Program-made: the position numbers and the translations under genes
The notes under the pieces: generated by a model
Seen by the model: the letters and a program-made list of their open reading frames with translations, nothing else
Databases searched by the model: none
Told to the model about the DNA's origin: nothing
Assembly: GCF_947500065.1 (NCBI RefSeq)
Contig: NZ_CANMQT010000016.1
Location: 1 to 64,000, forward strand
Direction: 5' to 3'
Source: an uncultured Aquimarina sp.
GTDB lineage: Bacteria; Bacteroidota; Bacteroidia; Flavobacteriales; Flavobacteriaceae
DNA length: 64,000 nt
In this document: positions 31,606-41,643 of the stretch, one piece after another
How the letters are laid out: the number at the start of each line of letters is the position of its first letter
Numbering within the stretch: the first letter of the stretch is position 1

Positions 31606-33981
31606 CTATAGTTTTACAAACTTACCTACAGATTCATTATTTATGAGAAGTATATAGAGTCCACTTGATAATTTAGTTAAGTCGACTTCGGGTCCTGCAA
31701 TGGACTTAACAACTATTTGCCCAGATGCGTTCACAATTCTTATATCTCTTTCATTAATAGTAAGTCCATCAATTTTAAGTATATCTGTAGTTGGGTTAGG
31801 GTAGAAGTTAAAAATACTAGTACCTTGACTTAAATTAAGTTGAGATAAATCAACTGAAAAGGCTGTAGAAATAGCATTACATCCTGTTTCATTAAATACT
31901 TCTACGCTATAGTTTCCAATTCGATCTGGTGTATATTGTACCTCATTAGCATCAGTAATTATTTCTCCGTTAAAATACCATTGATATTGTGCATAGGTGG
32001 CATCAACGGTAAGGTTTTTAGTATCTGGTATTACAATGGTCGGAGGTGCTGGATTTTCTTCTACTATTATATTAATTGCTGTTCTGGTAGTTGTTGTACA
32101 ATTATCAAAAGAACCAGCTACATAATAGGTTTGACTGGATTGTAAGTTAGGTGCCTCAAAAGTTGCTCCTGTATACAATAAAGCTCCACCTGTAGGAGTG
32201 TCATACCAATTGAACTCACTATTTCCTGTTACTGTTAACGAAGTAGATTCTCCAATACATATACTTTGATCTGTTCCTGCAGGTTGCTGCGGTATGTTAA
32301 TAGTAATAAAATCATCACGTTGTCTGGTATCTTCTCCGGCACTATTAGAAGTAGTAAGAGAAACACTATAAGTACCACTGTTCGCATATGTATGTGTTGG
32401 GTTTTGATCTGTAGAAGTATTTCCGTCTCCAAAATCCCATAAATATGCATTTACATTATTGATGGTTGTATTATTAAAATTCACCGTAGTACAATTGGTA
32501 GTTGCTTCGAAATTTGCTATTGGAGGTTGGTTATTATCACCAGGAGTGTATGCGCCCGAAATGTAATAATTACCTATAGATGAGTAGTCAGAATATCCAT
32601 TACTTAGATTACCTTCTCCTACACCATCAATTTCTATAAAATATGTGCCGAAGGTAAGATCTAAATCTATACTGGCATTGAGACCAGAAGGATTAGAAAC
32701 AGCAATTTCTTCGCCAATTCCATTTAGAATTCTAGCTTGTATATTAAGATTAGGATGATCTGGATTTGGATTAAAATTGAAGGATACATTACCTGTTTCG
32801 ATCACAAATGAAAATACATCTATATCATTACGATTATGTATGAAACCATAATTTTGATTAGCACTAACATTTCCATCGGTATCCACTAGAATTGGAGTAG
32901 CTTCTGTAATAACATCTTTATGATCATCTTCTCTAAAACCAACGCCGTTTTGGGATCCAGCTATAATTTCTATATCATCTTGTTGTTCGGTAGCATTATC
33001 GTATTCACCGATACTCCAATGTCCAATCGGTTTGCTTGCACTCCATCCCATAATTGGTGACCATTGACCGTGTCCGGCATAATATTCTTCTCCAGGTCTG
33101 CCATCGTGACTAAGCCTTAGCGTATGTCCAACCTCATGAGATCCTGTTTCTCCAGCAGCTCTGGTTGATAAATTATAAACCCAACACGGATTATCAGTAC
33201 GGGTCGAAGAAAATGATCCTAAATAGGCAACACCTCCAGATCCGGGAGCAGCATCGTTTGTAGGAGTAAAGATGCACATCATGCGGCGATTTTGAGGAGC
33301 AGCATCATATAGATCTCTTCGTGTAGTTACATTCAGATTAAAAGCGCTAAAATCTTCTGCCATTATTTTCCAAACAGCTATTATTTTTTGATCAGAAAAA
33401 TTTGGAGATTGAGCGTTAATCGTCCCACCACTGACCCAACTGGTTCCGGATACAACTTCGCCATCAAAATCTAAATAGATAATTCCTGGGGCTCCTGGCA
33501 GACTTTCCAGTTGTGGAGCCATTTTAGAAAATCCATTATTGGTGTCTGTGTTATTTTCTTCCTTAGCCGTTTCAAGATCTATACAAACAAGAGAATTAAT
33601 GTCTACTTCTTTGATATATACTTTTCTTTGATCATTCGTAAATATTTTATAACCAGTTTTTTTATCCCTAAGTAGTAAAGTACCTTCTATTTCATTTCCT
33701 GTTTTATGTAAAGTAAAAGAAGATAATTTTTGATTATTTATACTACCAATATATGTGGTTTGACCACTCTCTACTTTTTCTACATTCATAGTTAGTAGAA
33801 GAGGAGTACTTTTCTTAGAGATATTTATGGAAAGTCCTTTTGTTTTGTTTTTTGTTAGATTCTCAATAAAACTAGTTGGATTATCTGCTATTAATTGAGC
33901 TGTATTTTCCTGCGAGAACGTGATCAGAGAGTTGACCAAGAATAGGAGTAAAATGAAATTTTTGTAGTAGGATTTAGTCAT
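31606..33981 (-). CDS. T9SS-secreted metzincin protease with PKD domain, 791 aa
   Basis: Paralogue of the 17207-20056 protease with the same plan. Signal peptide (FILLLFLVNSLITFS), propeptide, metzincin domain with HEVGHTLRLSH and SPIMGWSASKPIGHW, pre-peptidase-like module (GTYFIEIDGVGEGNLSNGYSDYS), PKD domain (YLWDFGDGNTSTDQNPTHTY), one Ig-like unit with SQTYYVAG, and a type A sorting domain (FNFYPNPTTDILKIDG...LTKLSSGLYILLINNESVGKFVKL). It is about 160 residues shorter, lacking one Ig-like segment. The usual Gly of HExxHxxGxxH is Arg here (HEVGHTLRLSH). Likely an extracellular protease. Confidence 0.93.
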   Translation of the reverse strand: MTKSYYKNFILLLFLVNSLITFSQENTAQLIADNPTSFIENLTKNKTKGLSINISKKSTPLLLTMNVEKVESGQTTYIGSINNQKLSSFTLHKTGNEIEGTLLLRDKKTGYKIFTNDQRKVYIKEVDINSLVCIDLETAKEENNTDTNNGFSKMAPQLESLPGAPGIIYLDFDGEVVSGTSWVSGGTINAQSPNFSDQKIIAVWKIMAEDFSAFNLNVTTRRDLYDAAPQNRRMMCIFTPTNDAAPGSGGVAYLGSFSSTRTDNPCWVYNLSTRAAGETGSHEVGHTLRLSHDGRPGEEYYAGHGQWSPIMGWSASKPIGHWSIGEYDNATEQQDDIEIIAGSQNGVGFREDDHKDVITEATPILVDTDGNVSANQNYGFIHNRNDIDVFSFVIETGNVSFNFNPNPDHPNLNIQARILNGIGEEIAVSNPSGLNASIDLDLTFGTYFIEIDGVGEGNLSNGYSDYSSIGNYYISGAYTPGDNNQPPIANFEATTNCTTVNFNNTTINNVNAYLWDFGDGNTSTDQNPTHTYANSGTYSVSLTTSNSAGEDTRQRDDFITINIPQQPAGTDQSICIGESTSLTVTGNSEFNWYDTPTGGALLYTGATFEAPNLQSSQTYYVAGSFDNCTTTTRTAINIIVEENPAPPTIVIPDTKNLTVDATYAQYQWYFNGEIITDANEVQYTPDRIGNYSVEVFNETGCNAISTAFSVDLSQLNLSQGTSIFNFYPNPTTDILKIDGLTINERDIRIVNASGQIVVKSIAGPEVDLTKLSSGLYILLINNESVGKFVKL

Positions 33982-34039
33982 TTTTTTAGATTTTTTTGGG
34001 TAAAATCAGTTTTTGAAAGATTTATTAATTTCGACTAGA

Positions 34040-34068
34040 TAAATTGATTTTAAAAAGTAGTCAATTTA
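34040..34068. promoter_or_regulatory. dyad upstream of the second metalloprotease
   Basis: TAAATTGA and TCAATTTA are perfect complements separated by 13 bp, 59 bp before the protease start codon. It is AT-rich, so chance is possible. It differs from the dyad found upstream of the paralogue at 20131. Confidence 0.3.
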
Positions 34069-34110
34069 TCATAACACGTTAAAAACATGTTTATTGTGTA
34101 AAAATTTCAT

Positions 34111-34151
34111 AAATAAAAACTCTCAATACATCTTTAAGAAAATATTGAGAG
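34111..34151 (-). terminator. intrinsic terminator downstream of the 34178 gene
   Basis: On the minus strand CTCTCAATA pairs with TATTGAGAG, followed by TTTTTATTTATG. It begins about 27 bp after the stop codon at 34178. Confidence 0.75.
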
Positions 34152-34177
34152 CTTTCATGGCATTAACACTTAAATTT

Positions 34178-34465
34178 TTATGAGATACTTATTATTCTTT
34201 CTAAAGGGATAATAGTAGCTTGTTTTAGGATTACTTCCTTATCTGTGATTCCCCAGATAGTGGTTTCTACTTTTTTTAATCCTTTATTATCTACAAATAC
34301 AATTTTTACCTTATGACGTTCTAAATTACCAAGAGATAATGCTCTCTGTAGTTCTAAAGTTCGATCTATTTGATCTTTTCTTTTGTTTAATACATCTTCT
34401 TTTGGAAAGGTTAGAAATTTGATTTGCTCTTTTTCTATAATTTGAACGTTCATGTTTGGGGACAT
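34178..34465 (-). CDS. conserved small hypothetical protein, 95 aa
   Basis: A small, soluble, charged protein without signal peptide; the start may be MSPNMNVQ or the internal MNVQIIEKEQ. The first half is helical (LNKRKDQIDRTLELQRALSLGNLERHKVKIVFVD), the second beta-rich (KKVETTIWGITDKEVILKQATIIPLERIISI), a plan like small RNA-binding or SH3-like regulators. I do not recognise a family. It stands alone, with its own terminator, and is divergent from the pcrA-like gene 273 bp away. Confidence 0.75.
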   Translation of the reverse strand: MSPNMNVQIIEKEQIKFLTFPKEDVLNKRKDQIDRTLELQRALSLGNLERHKVKIVFVDNKGLKKVETTIWGITDKEVILKQATIIPLERIISIS

Positions 34466-34738
34466 AGTAAAAAAATTAGGTTATTTTGGGGTTAAATAAT
34501 TTCTCTATTATCTGATTGAATGCTAAATATATGTATTTTATCTTAAATTATTGCATTTTAACGATGTTTTTGCTGAAAAAGATATTAACAACGTAAGAAA
34601 TAGGGCTTTGATTATAATTATTCAAATAGGGTGTTTTGCCTTTAAAAAGGTTAATGATTTGTTTATAAGTATCACTAATAATAGTTCAATAAAAAGGATA
34701 GTTTACTTAAATTTCGAAGCTTATAAAATACTGAAGAA

Positions 34739-37069
34739 TTGGAAGAATATTTAGCTGGATTAAATGATGCACAACGAGCTCCTGTACTACAGAAAGATGG
34801 TCCTATGATTGTGATTGCAGGTGCAGGTTCTGGAAAGACAAGAGTACTTACTTATAGGATTGCTTACTTAATGAGTCTTGGGATTGATTCTTTTAATATA
34901 TTATCCCTGACATTTACAAATAAAGCAGCGCGAGAAATGAAAAAGCGTATTGCTGATATTGTAGGTTCAACGGAAGCAAAGAACTTATGGATGGGAACGT
35001 TTCATTCGATTTTTGCTAAAATCTTGAGAATAGAAGCCGATAAATTAGGGTATCCTTCTAATTTTACAATATACGACACACAAGATTCTCAGCGATTAAT
35101 TGCTTCGGTAATTAAAGAAATGAGTTTAGATAAGGACATATATAAATATAAACAGGTTCAGTCTCGCATTTCTTCTTTTAAGAACAATTTGGTTACAGTC
35201 AAAGCCTATCTTCAAAACCCTGAGTTGATGGAGGCTGATGCAATGGCAAAAAAACCACGTATGGGAGAAATCTATCAACATTATGTAGATCGTTGTTTTA
35301 AAGCAGGAGCTATGGATTTTGATGATTTATTACTTAAAACGAATGAATTACTAAATCGTTTCCCTGATGTTTTGGCAAAATATCAAAATCGTTTTAGATA
35401 CATCCTAGTAGATGAGTACCAAGATACAAATCACTCTCAGTATCTAATTGTAAAGGCATTATCAGATAAGTTTCAGAATATATGTGTGGTAGGAGACGAT
35501 GCACAAAGTATTTATGCTTTTCGTGGAGCAAATATCAATAACATTCTTAATTTTCAAAAGGATTATGAAAATGTACAACAATATAGGTTAGAACAAAATT
35601 ACAGATCTACTAAAAACATTGTAGAAGCTGCTAACTCTATTATAGATAAGAACAAAACAAAACTTGATAAGGTCGTTTGGACTGCTAATGATCCTGGTCC
35701 TAAAATCTTTGTAAATCGATTACTGACAGATGGAGATGAAGGTCGTTATGTAGCAAGCTCGATTTTTGAGAATCAAATGCAACATCAGTTGACTAATGGT
35801 CAGTTTGCTATTTTATACAGGACAAATGCACAGTCTCGGGCAATGGAAGATGCGCTGCGAAAAAGGGATATTAAATATCGAATTTATGGTGGGTTATCTT
35901 TTTACCAAAGAAAAGAGATTAAAGATGTTTTAAGTTATTTACGACTCATCATTAACCCAAAAGATGAGGAAGCGCTAAAAAGAGTTATTAATTATCCAGC
36001 CCGTGGAATTGGAAGTACAACAGTGGATAAATTAGTAGTGGCTGCTAATCATTATGATAGATCTATTTTCGAAATTATAGAAAATCTGGATCGTATTAAC
36101 CTTAAAATCAATAGTGGGACAAAGACTAGGCTTGAGAACTTTATGAATATGATCAAGAGTTTTCAGGTTACTAACCAAACTTCTGATGCATTTGTATTAG
36201 CAGAAATGGTTGCCAAGAATACTGGTTTATTACAGGAGCTTAAAAAAGATGGAACACCCGAAGGGATTGCTCGTATAGAGAATATAGAAGAACTACTGAA
36301 TGGTATTCGCGATTTTGTAGAAGAACAAAAGGAATTGGCTGATGAGACAGGATCTCTTGCGGAGTTTTTAGAAGATGTAGCATTGGCAACAGATTTGGAT
36401 CAGGATACCGGTGATGATGATAGAGTAGCGTTAATGACCATTCATTTGGCAAAAGGACTAGAATTTCCTTACGTATATATTGTAGGTATGGAGGAAGACT
36501 TGTTTCCTTCTGGTATGAGTATGAATACGAGATCGGAGCTAGAAGAGGAGCGTAGGCTGTTTTATGTAGCGCTGACCAGAGCAGAGAAACAAGCATATCT
36601 AACATATACACAATCTCGCTATCGATGGGGAAAACTAGTAGATGCAGAAGTTAGTCGTTTTATCGAAGAAATTGATGATCAATACTTAGAATATATTACT
36701 CCAGTCGATACGTATCGTTACAAACCTTTGGTAGATACTGATATTTTTGGAGATGTAGATAAAAGTAAATTGAGACTTAAAAAACCCATTTCAGGATCAC
36801 CACCGGTATCTCATAAACCTTCTGAAGAACAATTACGTAAACTTCGCAAATTGAGACCTATAACTGATGGTACGGCAAGTACTCCAAAAACAAATCTTTT
36901 TGATGGAGATCTGGTACCAGGAACTATTGTTGAACATATGCGTTTTGGAAAAGGAAAAATTCTTCAGATAGAAGGTGTGGGGCAAGACAAGAAAGCAGAG
37001 ATTAACTTCGAAAATGGAGGAATCAAAAAACTTTTATTAAGATTTGCTAAGTTGAAAGTAATCGGGTAA
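34739..37069 (+). CDS. pcrA: UvrD/PcrA-type ATP-dependent DNA helicase
   Basis: Superfamily 1A 3'-5' helicase for repair and fork maintenance, 776 aa. Motifs in order: LNDAQRAPV (Q motif), AGAGSGKTRVLTYR (Walker A), LTFTNKAAREMK, YILVDEYQDTN (Walker B), VVGDDAQSIYAFRGA, YRLEQNYRST, VALMTIHLAKGLEFPYVYIVGMEEDLFPS, and EERRLFYVALTRAE. The C-terminal VEHMRFGKGKILQIEG is the Tudor-like domain of PcrA. The start is TTG: an in-frame TAA lies 15 bp upstream and there is no ATG between, so TTG is the only usable start. Confidence 0.96.
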   Translation: MEEYLAGLNDAQRAPVLQKDGPMIVIAGAGSGKTRVLTYRIAYLMSLGIDSFNILSLTFTNKAAREMKKRIADIVGSTEAKNLWMGTFHSIFAKILRIEADKLGYPSNFTIYDTQDSQRLIASVIKEMSLDKDIYKYKQVQSRISSFKNNLVTVKAYLQNPELMEADAMAKKPRMGEIYQHYVDRCFKAGAMDFDDLLLKTNELLNRFPDVLAKYQNRFRYILVDEYQDTNHSQYLIVKALSDKFQNICVVGDDAQSIYAFRGANINNILNFQKDYENVQQYRLEQNYRSTKNIVEAANSIIDKNKTKLDKVVWTANDPGPKIFVNRLLTDGDEGRYVASSIFENQMQHQLTNGQFAILYRTNAQSRAMEDALRKRDIKYRIYGGLSFYQRKEIKDVLSYLRLIINPKDEEALKRVINYPARGIGSTTVDKLVVAANHYDRSIFEIIENLDRINLKINSGTKTRLENFMNMIKSFQVTNQTSDAFVLAEMVAKNTGLLQELKKDGTPEGIARIENIEELLNGIRDFVEEQKELADETGSLAEFLEDVALATDLDQDTGDDDRVALMTIHLAKGLEFPYVYIVGMEEDLFPSGMSMNTRSELEEERRLFYVALTRAEKQAYLTYTQSRYRWGKLVDAEVSRFIEEIDDQYLEYITPVDTYRYKPLVDTDIFGDVDKSKLRLKKPISGSPPVSHKPSEEQLRKLRKLRPITDGTASTPKTNLFDGDLVPGTIVEHMRFGKGKILQIEGVGQDKKAEINFENGGIKKLLLRFAKLKVIG

Positions 37070-37511
37070 GATTTTATTCAAGCTTTTTTTGGTAATTATT
37101 ATACTTAGTAAGGGGGGCTTTTGTAGTTTGATTACACACTGTTTTTCTAGAGTATGGTAGTGTATTTTCTTTTAATAAAGATGGTTTTTAAAATAAACTA
37201 ATTATCTGCCTCATTGATTAAATAACTATTAGAAAAATTTGATTTTTTTTGATAAATATTGAATACAGCTTTTCTAAATCTAGAAATAGATAATACACCA
37301 AATTATACGCTAATTTTTTAATTATTCTTCAGGTTTTTAACTTTTTTAGAGTTAAATATCAACACTCAAACGTTTTCGTATAAAATCGATTCTTCGAATA
37401 TTATATTTTCCCGTTTTTTTTTAGAAATATTTATTACAACGTTTGAGGGATTTCTATAACCAAGGATATTTTCCCTCTTCGTTTTTTATTAACACACAAA
37501 CAAACTTAATT

Positions 37512-40500
37512 ATGAAAAAATTACTCTATTTAGGGTTATTATTGTGCTTATGTATGCCTAGAGTAGGTATTGCACAATCCGAACGAAATCTCCCATTTTC
37601 CTGGGATAACCTCACGGTTTATTTTCTTATTACTGACCGTTTTAATAATGGGGATACTACTAATGATTCAAACTTTGATCGTTTTCAGGATAGTGGAAAC
37701 AATGAACTAGACTTTCACGGAGGAGATATTGCTGGCGTTACACAGAAACTTGAAGAAGGATATTTTGATGAATTAGGAGTTAGTGCTATTTGGGTGACAC
37801 CTGTTGTAGAAAATAGGCATGGATTCAATAATCCTCCTGCAGGTGATCCTGCTTTTAGAGATTATCCTTATCATGGATATCATACAAATGATTGGACTGC
37901 TTTTGACCCTAATTTTACTAGTGCGGAAGATTTTGAAACCTTCATTGATACTGCACATGATCATGGTATACGCGTACTAGTAGATATCGTAATGAACCAT
38001 TCTGGATATAGAACTTTCAAGAATGTAAATGGTCAATTAGAATTTGTTGATGAAGATTATCCTTCTGATTGGGTACGATTACAATGTGGAACTGAGAATG
38101 GAGAACTTCCTTGTGACGACTTGACAACGCCACTTTTTGGTTTACCGGATATAAGAACTGAATCTTTCAATTCTGTAAACCTTCCACAATGGTTATTAGA
38201 TAAGTGGGATGCAGAAGGAAGAAAGCAACAAGAATTAGATGAATTAGATGCATATTTTGCAAGAACGGGAAAACCGAGAGCGCCAAGATACTACCTAATT
38301 AAATGGTTGACTGATTGGGTTAGAGAATATGGAATCGATGGATTTAGAGTGGATACAGAAAGACACGTTGGTGTTGATGCTTGGGCAGAGCTTAAAGATG
38401 AGGCTGTTTCAGCTCTAAAAGAATGGAAACAGAATAATCCAACAAAAAAATTGGATGACCTTGATTTTTACATGACAGGAGAACATTCTGGAGTAAATAT
38501 TATTGGTAATGTTGGAGATCAATTACCTGATGATTTTACTGTAGGAAAGTTTAATAGTATGATCAATTTCCGATCACCAAAAGAAGCTTATACAGATTTA
38601 GGACAAGAAGAAATATTTAGTTCTTTTGCCGCAAAGCTGAATAATAACGATGGAGGTTTTGGTACTCCAGGAGAATACAATATGATTAGTTACCTGAGAT
38701 CTCATGATTTCAGTGAATTCTATACAGGTAATATGTTTGAAGGAGCAGTAAAGTTATTACTATCTCCTGGTGGGGCACAGATATATTATGGAGACGAATC
38801 CGGACGTCAGTTTTTTGACGCTACTACATATGTAGATGCTGGATATCGCTCTGATATGAACTGGGATTCAATAGATGATGCCATGTTACTGCATTGGAGA
38901 AAACTTGGAAAATATAGAAGAGAACATATTTCAATCGGTGGAGGTTCACATCAAAAACTAAGTGATGCTCCATACATATTTAAACGAGAATATAATCGTA
39001 ATGGGCAAAATGATAAAGCATTGGTGTTTCAAGGTCAGGATAATGATTTTGTTGGAGCATTAGATGTTTTTGGAATGTGGCCTGATGGAACCGTACTTAA
39101 AGATTACTTTTCTGATACTTCGGCAACAGTTTCTGGAGGAACAGTAACTTTTGGAACTACTTTCGGAATTGTTTTAGTAGGAGAGCCTTTTGATCTTTCG
39201 GATTCCGTAACCTTATCTGTAAATCCAGTTTCAGGATTTTATACAGACGCAGTCACTGTAGAAATGAATGCATCCACAACGGCAGATGGAGCTTCTGTGG
39301 ATATTTTTTATACTACAGATGGTTCTAATCCTTCAGTTTCTAGTACACCTTATACGAATTCTTTTAGTGTAACTACAACTACTTCAATAAAATCAATAGC
39401 AATCGATGCTAATGGTAACGAATCTAATATAGTTTCTAGAGATTATGTAATAGGTGATGGATCTCCATTTGATGTGTATTTTAAAAAACCATCTACTTGG
39501 TCATCGGCGAATATCTATTTATTTAATCAAAATACTGGCGATGCATTACCTGGATTTCCAGCTTGGCCTGGAGCGGTTATGGATAGTGTAGAAGGGACTC
39601 CTTGGTTTACATATAATATAGATCAGGATGTACAAGTTGGTATTGTTTTTAATGATAATGGCGGAGCTCAAAGTGACGATTTAACAAGAATTACGGATGG
39701 TTGGTATGATAATCAATGGTTTGATAGCTGTCCAAGTGACTGTCCAACGGGCCCACAACCACCAGTATTGACAGTTTCTCCTGATTCTGGAACGTTTAAC
39801 AGTAGTGTAAATGTGACAATGAGTGCTACCAATTCTGGAGCTATATATTATACGATAGATGGATCTGTTCCAGATGCTACAAGTACTTTGTATTCTGGAT
39901 CTTTTACAATTTCTTCTATAGGAGCTACAGAATTAAATGCGGTTTCTATTAATAGTGCAGGAACTTCTGCTGTAATTAATAGAATATATACTATCCAAGA
40001 TACATTAGGGTATACGGTTAATTTCAGAAAACCTGATAACTGGAGTTCAGCATATATTTATCTGTATGATAAAAATTCAAATACTGCAATTTCAGGATTT
40101 CCTGCTTGGCCAGGAGTACAAATGACGCAACTGAGCAGCTCTCCTTGGTATTCTTATGTAATAGAAGAAACTGTTGAGGTAGGAATCGTTTTTAATGATA
40201 ACGGAGGAGCACAGAGCGATGATTTATTTAGAACGACAGAAGGTTGGTATAACAACAGTTGGACGAATACTTGTCCTGGAGAATGTCCGGGAGTCATTCC
40301 AGATACTTCTTTTGATGTATACTTTAAAAAACCTTCTTCCTGGAATACTGCATTCATTTATCTGTATGATAAAAATTCAAATGCGGCAATCCCTGGAGCT
40401 CCGGCTTGGCCTGGTGTACAGATGAATGCAATCACTGGTTCTCCTTGGTATTCTTACGAAATAGATGAATCCGTTGAGGTGGGAATCGTTTTTAATGATA

Positions 40501-40892
40501 ATGGAGGATCACAAAGTGATGATGTATTCAGAACGACAGATGGATGGTATGATAACCAATGGTTTGATACCTGCCCAAGTGATTGCCCATCATTAAATGA
40601 TATTAGAGGATCTTTTTCTAATAAAGTTCCTGAAAATGATGCATTGCAACTAGTAAAGGCATGGCCGAATCCTTTTGGTGAATCATTGTCATTATCTTTT
40701 ACAGGAAACCTGAAAGATAATTATGTCAGAATAGAAATATTCGACCTTGCAGGCAAGAGTACTAATACAACTTTTGTAAAGGATACTAGAACAAATACAG
40801 TAACCATGAATACTGCAAACCTTCCAAAAGGAATTTATCTTCTAAAGGTCGTTTCTAATAAAAATGTGAAGGTGATGAAAATGGTTAAGTAA
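37512..40892 (+). CDS. T9SS-secreted multidomain alpha-amylase (GH13), 1,126 aa
   Basis: Extracellular starch-degrading enzyme. The start is at MKKLLYLGLLLCLCMPRVGIAQ (37512). The GH13 barrel (about 30-510) shows FLITDRFNNGD, VDIVMNH, DGFRVDTERHVG with the nucleophile Asp, MTGEHSG with the acid/base Glu, and LRSHDFSEF. Next come chitobiase-C-terminal-like segments (FYTTDGSNPS, YYTIDGSVPD). Three CBM26-like starch-binding repeats each contain 'AWPG' and 'VGIVFNDNGG(A/S)QSDD', followed by a type A sorting domain (AWPNPFGESLSLSF...LPKGIYLLKVV). The 442-bp gap upstream shows no gene; its promoter must lie there. Confidence 0.95.
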   Translation: MKKLLYLGLLLCLCMPRVGIAQSERNLPFSWDNLTVYFLITDRFNNGDTTNDSNFDRFQDSGNNELDFHGGDIAGVTQKLEEGYFDELGVSAIWVTPVVENRHGFNNPPAGDPAFRDYPYHGYHTNDWTAFDPNFTSAEDFETFIDTAHDHGIRVLVDIVMNHSGYRTFKNVNGQLEFVDEDYPSDWVRLQCGTENGELPCDDLTTPLFGLPDIRTESFNSVNLPQWLLDKWDAEGRKQQELDELDAYFARTGKPRAPRYYLIKWLTDWVREYGIDGFRVDTERHVGVDAWAELKDEAVSALKEWKQNNPTKKLDDLDFYMTGEHSGVNIIGNVGDQLPDDFTVGKFNSMINFRSPKEAYTDLGQEEIFSSFAAKLNNNDGGFGTPGEYNMISYLRSHDFSEFYTGNMFEGAVKLLLSPGGAQIYYGDESGRQFFDATTYVDAGYRSDMNWDSIDDAMLLHWRKLGKYRREHISIGGGSHQKLSDAPYIFKREYNRNGQNDKALVFQGQDNDFVGALDVFGMWPDGTVLKDYFSDTSATVSGGTVTFGTTFGIVLVGEPFDLSDSVTLSVNPVSGFYTDAVTVEMNASTTADGASVDIFYTTDGSNPSVSSTPYTNSFSVTTTTSIKSIAIDANGNESNIVSRDYVIGDGSPFDVYFKKPSTWSSANIYLFNQNTGDALPGFPAWPGAVMDSVEGTPWFTYNIDQDVQVGIVFNDNGGAQSDDLTRITDGWYDNQWFDSCPSDCPTGPQPPVLTVSPDSGTFNSSVNVTMSATNSGAIYYTIDGSVPDATSTLYSGSFTISSIGATELNAVSINSAGTSAVINRIYTIQDTLGYTVNFRKPDNWSSAYIYLYDKNSNTAISGFPAWPGVQMTQLSSSPWYSYVIEETVEVGIVFNDNGGAQSDDLFRTTEGWYNNSWTNTCPGECPGVIPDTSFDVYFKKPSSWNTAFIYLYDKNSNAAIPGAPAWPGVQMNAITGSPWYSYEIDESVEVGIVFNDNGGSQSDDVFRTTDGWYDNQWFDTCPSDCPSLNDIRGSFSNKVPENDALQLVKAWPNPFGESLSLSFTGNLKDNYVRIEIFDLAGKSTNTTFVKDTRTNTVTMNTANLPKGIYLLKVVSNKNVKVMKMVK

Positions 40893-40914
40893 ACCATTAT
40901 TTTGCTGAAGTAAG

Positions 40915-40956
40915 AAACCTGTTGAGGAAGTGATTATCCTTGGCAGGTTTTTTTTA
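40915..40956 (+). terminator. intrinsic terminator of the amylase gene
   Basis: AAACCTG and CAGGTTT, with an inner GAGGA/TCCTT pairing, form a long stem followed by TTTTTTTT, 23 bp after the amylase stop codon. Confidence 0.85.
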
Positions 40957-41073
40957 ATTTATATTAAGAATGTTTTTAGAGAAGATCGTTTTTTTAAGTG
41001 TAGGATTTTTTTTTAAGATTTAAATACTTTGTTTTAAGGTGGTTAGTGTTCTGTTGCTTTTGTTTGTAAAAGT

Positions 41074-41090
41074 TTGGCACGCGTTTTGAA
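41074..41090 (+). promoter_or_regulatory. sigma54-like -24/-12 promoter (tentative)
   Basis: TTGGCACGCGTTTTGAA matches the -24 box TTGGCACG exactly and has TTGA four bases later where TTGC is expected for the -12 box. It is 73 bp before a 31-codon ORF and inside the otherwise empty 751-bp gap 40893-41643. Confidence 0.4.
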
Positions 41091-41162
41091 AATTACTAGG
41101 CAACTGATAGGGCAATAAAAAATATCAGTTAGAAAATGTTTATTAATTTAAAAAAGGAAATC

Positions 41163-41258
41163 ATGACAAATTTTATTTCATTTAAGATCAACTGGAGTGT
41201 TTTAAGAAAGTTTTTACAAGAATTACCAGCGGCAAGTAGCCATGCAATTCACAGATAA
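41163..41258 (+). CDS. possible 31-aa peptide gene
   Basis: ATG to TAA encodes MTNFISFKINWSVLRKFLQE then LPAASSHAIHR, below the length limit of the ORF track. A purine-rich AAAAAGGAAATC precedes the ATG, unusually good for a flavobacterium. It sits between a sigma54-like promoter and a strong terminator, so it could be its own transcript. The peptide is an amphipathic helix with a short tail and no secretion leader. It could instead be a small RNA with a chance ORF. A second mini-ORF (MHTKYF) follows at 41286. Confidence 0.4.
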   Translation: MTNFISFKINWSVLRKFLQELPAASSHAIHR

Positions 41259-41308
41259 ACTTCTATAAACCTAAACCCCAACAAAATGCATACTAAATAC
41301 TTTTAGTG

Positions 41309-41345
41309 ACTGGATATGAATTTTATTTTATGTCCAGTTTTTTCT
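41309..41345 (+). terminator. intrinsic terminator after the small ORF
   Basis: ACTGGA...TCCAGT with further AT pairing inside is followed by TTTTTT. It ends the small unit that starts near 41100 and insulates it from vgrG. From 41346 to 41643 I see no gene. Confidence 0.75.
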
Positions 41346-41643
41346 TTCCATGAAAAATGTATCTAGGTAATTCTTATCTAATTTATTTTAAGCTAATTCA
41401 AGTGTTTTACGGCTAACCCTTAATTTATATAGTAATGAACCATTGTTAATTGTAGTGGTTTTCAGGGGTGAGTTTCCACTGAATATCTGGTTGATTTGAC
41501 ACCATTAATTTTCTAAATTTGAAACAACCAATGCAGAATTATTGTTTATTCTTAGAGTCTATTTTTTTGTCATAAAATATTTAGTTAAGGAGTAACAGTT
41601 TGTTTTTGTAAATGGGTACACAAATTAATCTTAAAACTCAACA

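Noticed and set aside
36240-36611. 123-aa minus-strand ORF inside the UvrD-like helicase
   Set aside because: Antisense shadow of a well-conserved helicase region; composition is low-complexity and without a start context.
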